In this document: piece by piece, positions 54,647 to 64,000 of the stretch
Layout: every line of letters starts with the position of its first letter
Numbering within the stretch: the first letter of the stretch is position 1
NCBI RefSeq assembly: GCF_035083965.1
Contig: NC_089725.1
Span: 30,823,925-30,887,924, forward strand
DNA from: Branchiostoma lanceolatum
Lineage: Eukaryota > Chordata > Leptocardii > Amphioxiformes > Branchiostomatidae
Length of the DNA: 64,000 nt
Direction: 5' to 3'
Made by a program: the position numbers and the translations under genes
The notes under the pieces: model-generated
Databases searched by the model: none
What the model saw: only the letters and a program-made list of their open reading frames with translations
What the model was told of the DNA's origin: nothing

Positions 54647-56223
54647 ACCCATTTGTGCATACTGTTTGGATACTGGATGAATACCAGGCTAGGTATTTTG
54701 CACTGTAATCGTTTTGCAGTCTGCCTGTGAATAATTGGTTTTTAAATGTATTGTAGGTTTATAAGATTAGTGACTGTTTCCCATCTGTGCATAAACATAG
54801 CTAAATAATAACTTAAATCTATTCAGACTTATATCAATATCACATTTGTTCAAAGTCTTGTTATTTGTTTGGTTTATCACTACGCTAAGTTCACTAAGAT
54901 CCACCATTGCATTTCGTGGGCTGCTTTCCTTCAACATTGGGATTTTGATCTCGACTTTACTCCAGACTTAGCACTCTAGCTCTGATCGTCTTGTAGGTTT
55001 TGAATTTCTAGATTTGGTCTAATTACTAAGGGATGTGTAACCAGTAACAATATTTCTGATTATCTTTTTCGTCGTCGTTTTCTAAAAGCATTCTGTCACA
55101 GAACTTTAAAATACGGTATCTAAAATTTTCCGATAGCAAAATAAGAAATTCGTCGTATTCTAAAGAATTCTTTCACAGGACTTAAAAATACGGTATCTAA
55201 AATTTTCCGATAGCAAAATAAGAAATTCGTCGTATTCTAAAGAATTCTTTCACAGAAATTTAAAATACAGTATCTAAAATTTTCCGATAGCAAAATAAGA
55301 AAAATGGAATTCACAATTAAAAGTTCAGCATGTACGAAAGAAAAACGATGGCAAGATCCGGTTTGATGTCAGTAACATTCCTCTTTATACAGATATACAG
55401 GAGCAACAACAACAAATCATCTGTACAGAGCTTCCCCCAAAACAAGCTGGTACTACAAGAAGTCGTCTAGTCCCACGTACCATGTGCACACTGTGCACTC
55501 TAGGGTTCGAAAGACACTGGGCATTCCGAAAATCTACTTAACTTTCAGTCTTAAAGTTCAACCTGCTACATGTACAGCGAAGTTTTATATGTGAACTGAA
55601 AGAGCTTACATCTATCTAAGTCATGGTGGCTTCATTTCTGTCATAACGTTTAAAGTAAGAGACATTTTTTAAAGTGTGGTAGATTTTCAAAAGTTCTTTG
55701 TGCTTTTAGAGAGTTGCAATGACCGGGCTTTGTAGGATCCTTGCTGCAGCCCAGACTGAGCTATGGGATATGCAGCATCACTACCAGATCATACAACTGT
55801 ACCAGCTGATAGTTATCACAATTGATCATCTTTTCAGAATTTTACACAAGGCAATATGGATACAACAAGCGGGTACATACATACATACATGTACATACTT
55901 CGAAGTACGTCTTACTTTACCCATGGTTGTAGAGACTTTCAGTCCAATTGCATCATCCGTGTGCAGTCAATGGTCGAGCATGGATAAAGTTCACAGTTTG
56001 TACTGGTGCAGCTACAGTACTGAAGGCTAACAACCTTTCCACATGGCTGCATTTCTGCCTTGCTTGTTTTCACATAGCACTGTACAATTACAATTTACTC
56101 CTTACACATCGTTGCACCAATGACATTAAGCCATGTGCTATACATTAACATGTACAGTTCAATACCTCAATATTCTTTATTCTTAGACAGAAAATTTATT
56201 CTATACAGACACCTTAAGTCCTC
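54647..56223. other. Intergenic DNA between esterase and SEL1L
   Basis: No gene is supported. It contains the 77-bp triplicate listed separately. Short frames around 55,719-56,150 lack family features. Confidence 0.5.
55079..55305 (+). repeat. 77-bp unit present three times in tandem
   Basis: Each unit holds TTCTAAAGAATTCTTTCACA, then TACGGTATCTAAAATTTTCC and GATAGCAAAATAAGAAATTC. Units two and three are almost identical; the first differs mostly at its start. Confidence 0.9.
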
Positions 56224-56462
56224 CTCTCACTGGACCCGCGGCACGCTGGTGGCGTCGCTGCGGTCGATCTAATTGACAAAACACTCAACGAATTTAATCG
56301 ACAAAAAAACAAATCTTTTTAAGCTTTGTGTGTTTTGTTGTCTTTTTGATCATACTTGTACGTTTTGAAAGATATTCCCATTATAAAGTCAAGGGTAACA
56401 CAAATCCAGTTTAGGACGCAGCAACGACGCCAGCGTGCCGCGGGTCCAGTGAGAGGGGGGCT
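56224..56462. mobile_element. MITE with about 38-bp terminal inverted repeats (intact copy)
   Basis: The left end CTCTCACTGGACCCGCGGCA is mirrored by the right end TGCCGCGGGTCCAGTGAGAG, extending through CGCTGG and a GCGTCGCTGCG-like word. The body is about 160 bp, AT-rich and non-coding. Truncated relatives abut both NXPE start exons. The target-site duplication is not obvious. Confidence 0.8.
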
Positions 56463-56909
56463 AAAGCAGACTCTATGGGTCTGTTGTTTTTTCTGACTGC
56501 ATATCAGTGCCATAGGCTGGAGACAAAGACCAGATTGCAAAGAAACCAAGCGCAATGGAACTTACATGCCATCACAAAAAAGCCAACCTCATGGAGCCTA
56601 GTAAAGAGGCTAGATGCTATAGAAGCTTGTCCAACAAGGATGAACACATTTTAAAACAAAAACATGCTTCTACTACACTCTAGAAAGAAAGTATCAAGAC
56701 TAAAATTTACCCTGGGGTCTAGAAAAATTCAATGAAGAAATAGTTTTTACAAGATATAGTAATCATAGCTCCCTCTCTTCCCATAATTGCCTTCATGATG
56801 TGTGACAATACACATACATTAATTTGATTAAAGTGCAAATTTCTTATCATAACGATTATGTTTGAAGGCAGCCTAGCAAAAAAATGACAACCAGCAGAGT
56901 TTTTATGCC

Positions 56910-57230
56910 TTTGTTGCCTCCATGAAGAGGAAGGTATTGTTTTCAGTCTGTGTGTTTGTGTGTTTGAGTGGCATGATGCAGGGCGGAAATGGTGTAATAG
57001 GATACTAAATGGCTGTGAACCTGTAGAACATCAACATTTGCTGTCACCCCCGAAATCACCAAAGATACAATCATGTACAGACAGATGTGGTGGAGGGTAA
57101 TCGTGAATAAACTCAATATATAATAGAAATTAAAAGAAAAAGAAACAGTGTACCAGGAAACAGTTCCTGGCAGCACCCCCTCCCCCACCCCTGCACAGTC
57201 ACCCCTATACAATGGTGGTATTGTTGTACA
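56910..57230 (+). mobile_element. ACCTTCGCC-family related element
   Basis: The start CCTCCATGAAGAGGAAGG and TTTTCAGTCTGTGTGTTTG follow the family pattern of a short hairpin and then a TGTG run. The body is diverged. Confidence 0.4.
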
Positions 57231-57599
57231 CAGCCTAATGTCCTGTGCTGCAATCTGACTACAACACCAACGCTAACTACCTATCAGTGTTCTGAAACTA
57301 CTCATAGTTCTCAAAATTGATTGCCCCCTCCTCAATCAAAGAAGAATTGACGAAAGCTGTTCAACAACACTTTGGGTTCCCTTTGGGTTTAAAACTGTAA
57401 TATCTGACACGTCTATCAAAGGCAGCTGGAAACAATTTTCAAAGGTGTCCATCCTTCTTTGTAAGTGTTGTTGGTCTGAATTTACATACATTTAGTTAGA
57501 ACAACCAGTCATTTATCTAAGACTAAGTAAAGTGTATGCAAATATTTGGTTCCTACAGCTTTTTAAACAAGGGTTGAAGATCATTGCATACACTTACAT

Positions 57600-58346
57600 G
57601 TAAGACCACTCCTTGCCCCCCTCCCCCCTTGGTGAGAAGTATATCTCATCTGTGTCCTGCGGTACAGAACCCCCCTCCCCCTTGGTGACCTTGATGAGTA
57701 GTGTATTCTGTGTCCTGCGGTATAGCATCCCCCCTCCCACTTGGTGACCCTGGTGCGTAGTGTATCTCATCTCTGTTTCCTGCAGTACAGCACCCCCCCC
57801 CCCTTGGTGACCTTGGTGAGTAGTACATGTATATCTCATCTCTCTGTGCTGCAGTACAGTGCCCCCCTCCCCCTTGGTGACCTTGGTGACTAGTGTATCT
57901 CATCTCTGTGTCCTGCAGTACAGTGCCCCCATCCCTCTCAGTGACCTTGGTGAGTAGTGTATCTCATCTCTGTGTCCTGCGGTACAGTGCCCCCCTCCCC
58001 CTTGGTGACCTTGATGAGTAGTGCATCTCATCTCTGTGTCCTGCAGTACAGTGCCCCCCTCCCCCTCAGTGACCTTGATGAGGAGTGAATCTCATCTCTG
58101 TATCCTGCAGTACAGTGCCCCCCTCCCCCTTGGTGACCTTGGTGAATAGTGTATCTCATCTCTGTGTCCTGCGGTACAGTGCCCCCCTCCCCCTCAGTGA
58201 CCTTGATGAGGAGTGAATCTCATCTCTGTATCCTGCAGTACAGTGCCCCCTCCCCCTTGGTGACCTTGGTGAATAGTGTATCTCATCTCTGTGTCCTGCG
58301 GTACAGTGCCCCCCTCCCCCTCAGTGACCTTGATGAGGAGTGAATC
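57600..58346 (-). repeat. 62-bp minisatellite derived from the SEL1L stop-codon region
   Basis: About eleven units. Each carries, on the minus strand, CTGTACYGCAGGACACAGAG and ATGAGATAC or ATGAGATTC, then CCAAGG and GGGGGAGGGGGG. This matches the last codons of SEL1L (LYRRTQR and stop, 58,347-58,375) and the bases after them, so each unit repeats the coding end. Units vary at a few positions. Confidence 0.9.
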
Positions 58347-63911
<5,565 letters not shown>

Positions 63912-64000
63912 CTACATAATTATATACATATATGTCTCTCATGTTCCCGTCTTTGTGAGTTGACTGTATATACATAGGATCAGCATCATTTCCTCTAGAT

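Overview
The window is animal nuclear DNA: multi-exon genes with GT-AG introns, metazoan-only protein families and dense non-LTR retrotransposon, SINE and MITE debris. The gene content (NXPE-family cluster, single-exon EGF/Ig receptor tyrosine kinase, LRR receptor, cholinesterase, SEL1L) and intron style fit a cephalochordate (amphioxus, Branchiostoma) best. That assignment is inference; no marker gene settles it.

Layout. 1-20 kb: at least three NXPE (neurexophilin + PC-esterase) genes. Copy A (+) is cut by the window start, copy B is on + (5,715-9,709) and copy C on - (18,209-14,366). B and C lie on the arms of a large inverted duplication (about 2.8-10.7 kb and 13.3-19.8 kb), while A and B share a tandemly duplicated 3' flank. 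A 5'-truncated LINE occupies the palindrome centre. 20.5-28.3 kb: a secreted von Willebrand factor A protein (+). 30.1-30.9 kb: a small secreted IGFBP-N-like cysteine-rich protein (+). 32.0-34.8 kb: an intronless receptor tyrosine kinase (-). 36.2-39.4 kb: a two-exon LRR transmembrane receptor (+), divergent from the kinase. 39.5-49.3 kb: gene-poor DNA with a 38-bp minisatellite and LINE/MITE remnants. 49.3-54.6 kb: an eight-exon cholinesterase-type enzyme (+) with complete triad. 58.3-63.8 kb: the 3' nine exons of SEL1L (-), the ER-associated degradation adaptor; its 5' end lies beyond the window.

The genes do not form a pathway. The most unusual theme is structural: four separate tandem or local repeats have grown out of coding-exon boundaries. 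They are a 41-bp array carrying a splice acceptor in the IGFBP-like gene, a 62-bp array carrying the SEL1L stop codon, roughly 130-bp units carrying a SEL1L splice donor, and a second SEL1L donor copied into a TG repeat. A second theme is a repeat family with inverted ACCTTCGCC ends, present about nine times and often inside introns. Exon borders were deduced by hand from splice consensus, reading phase and family similarity; no search or transcript data were available.
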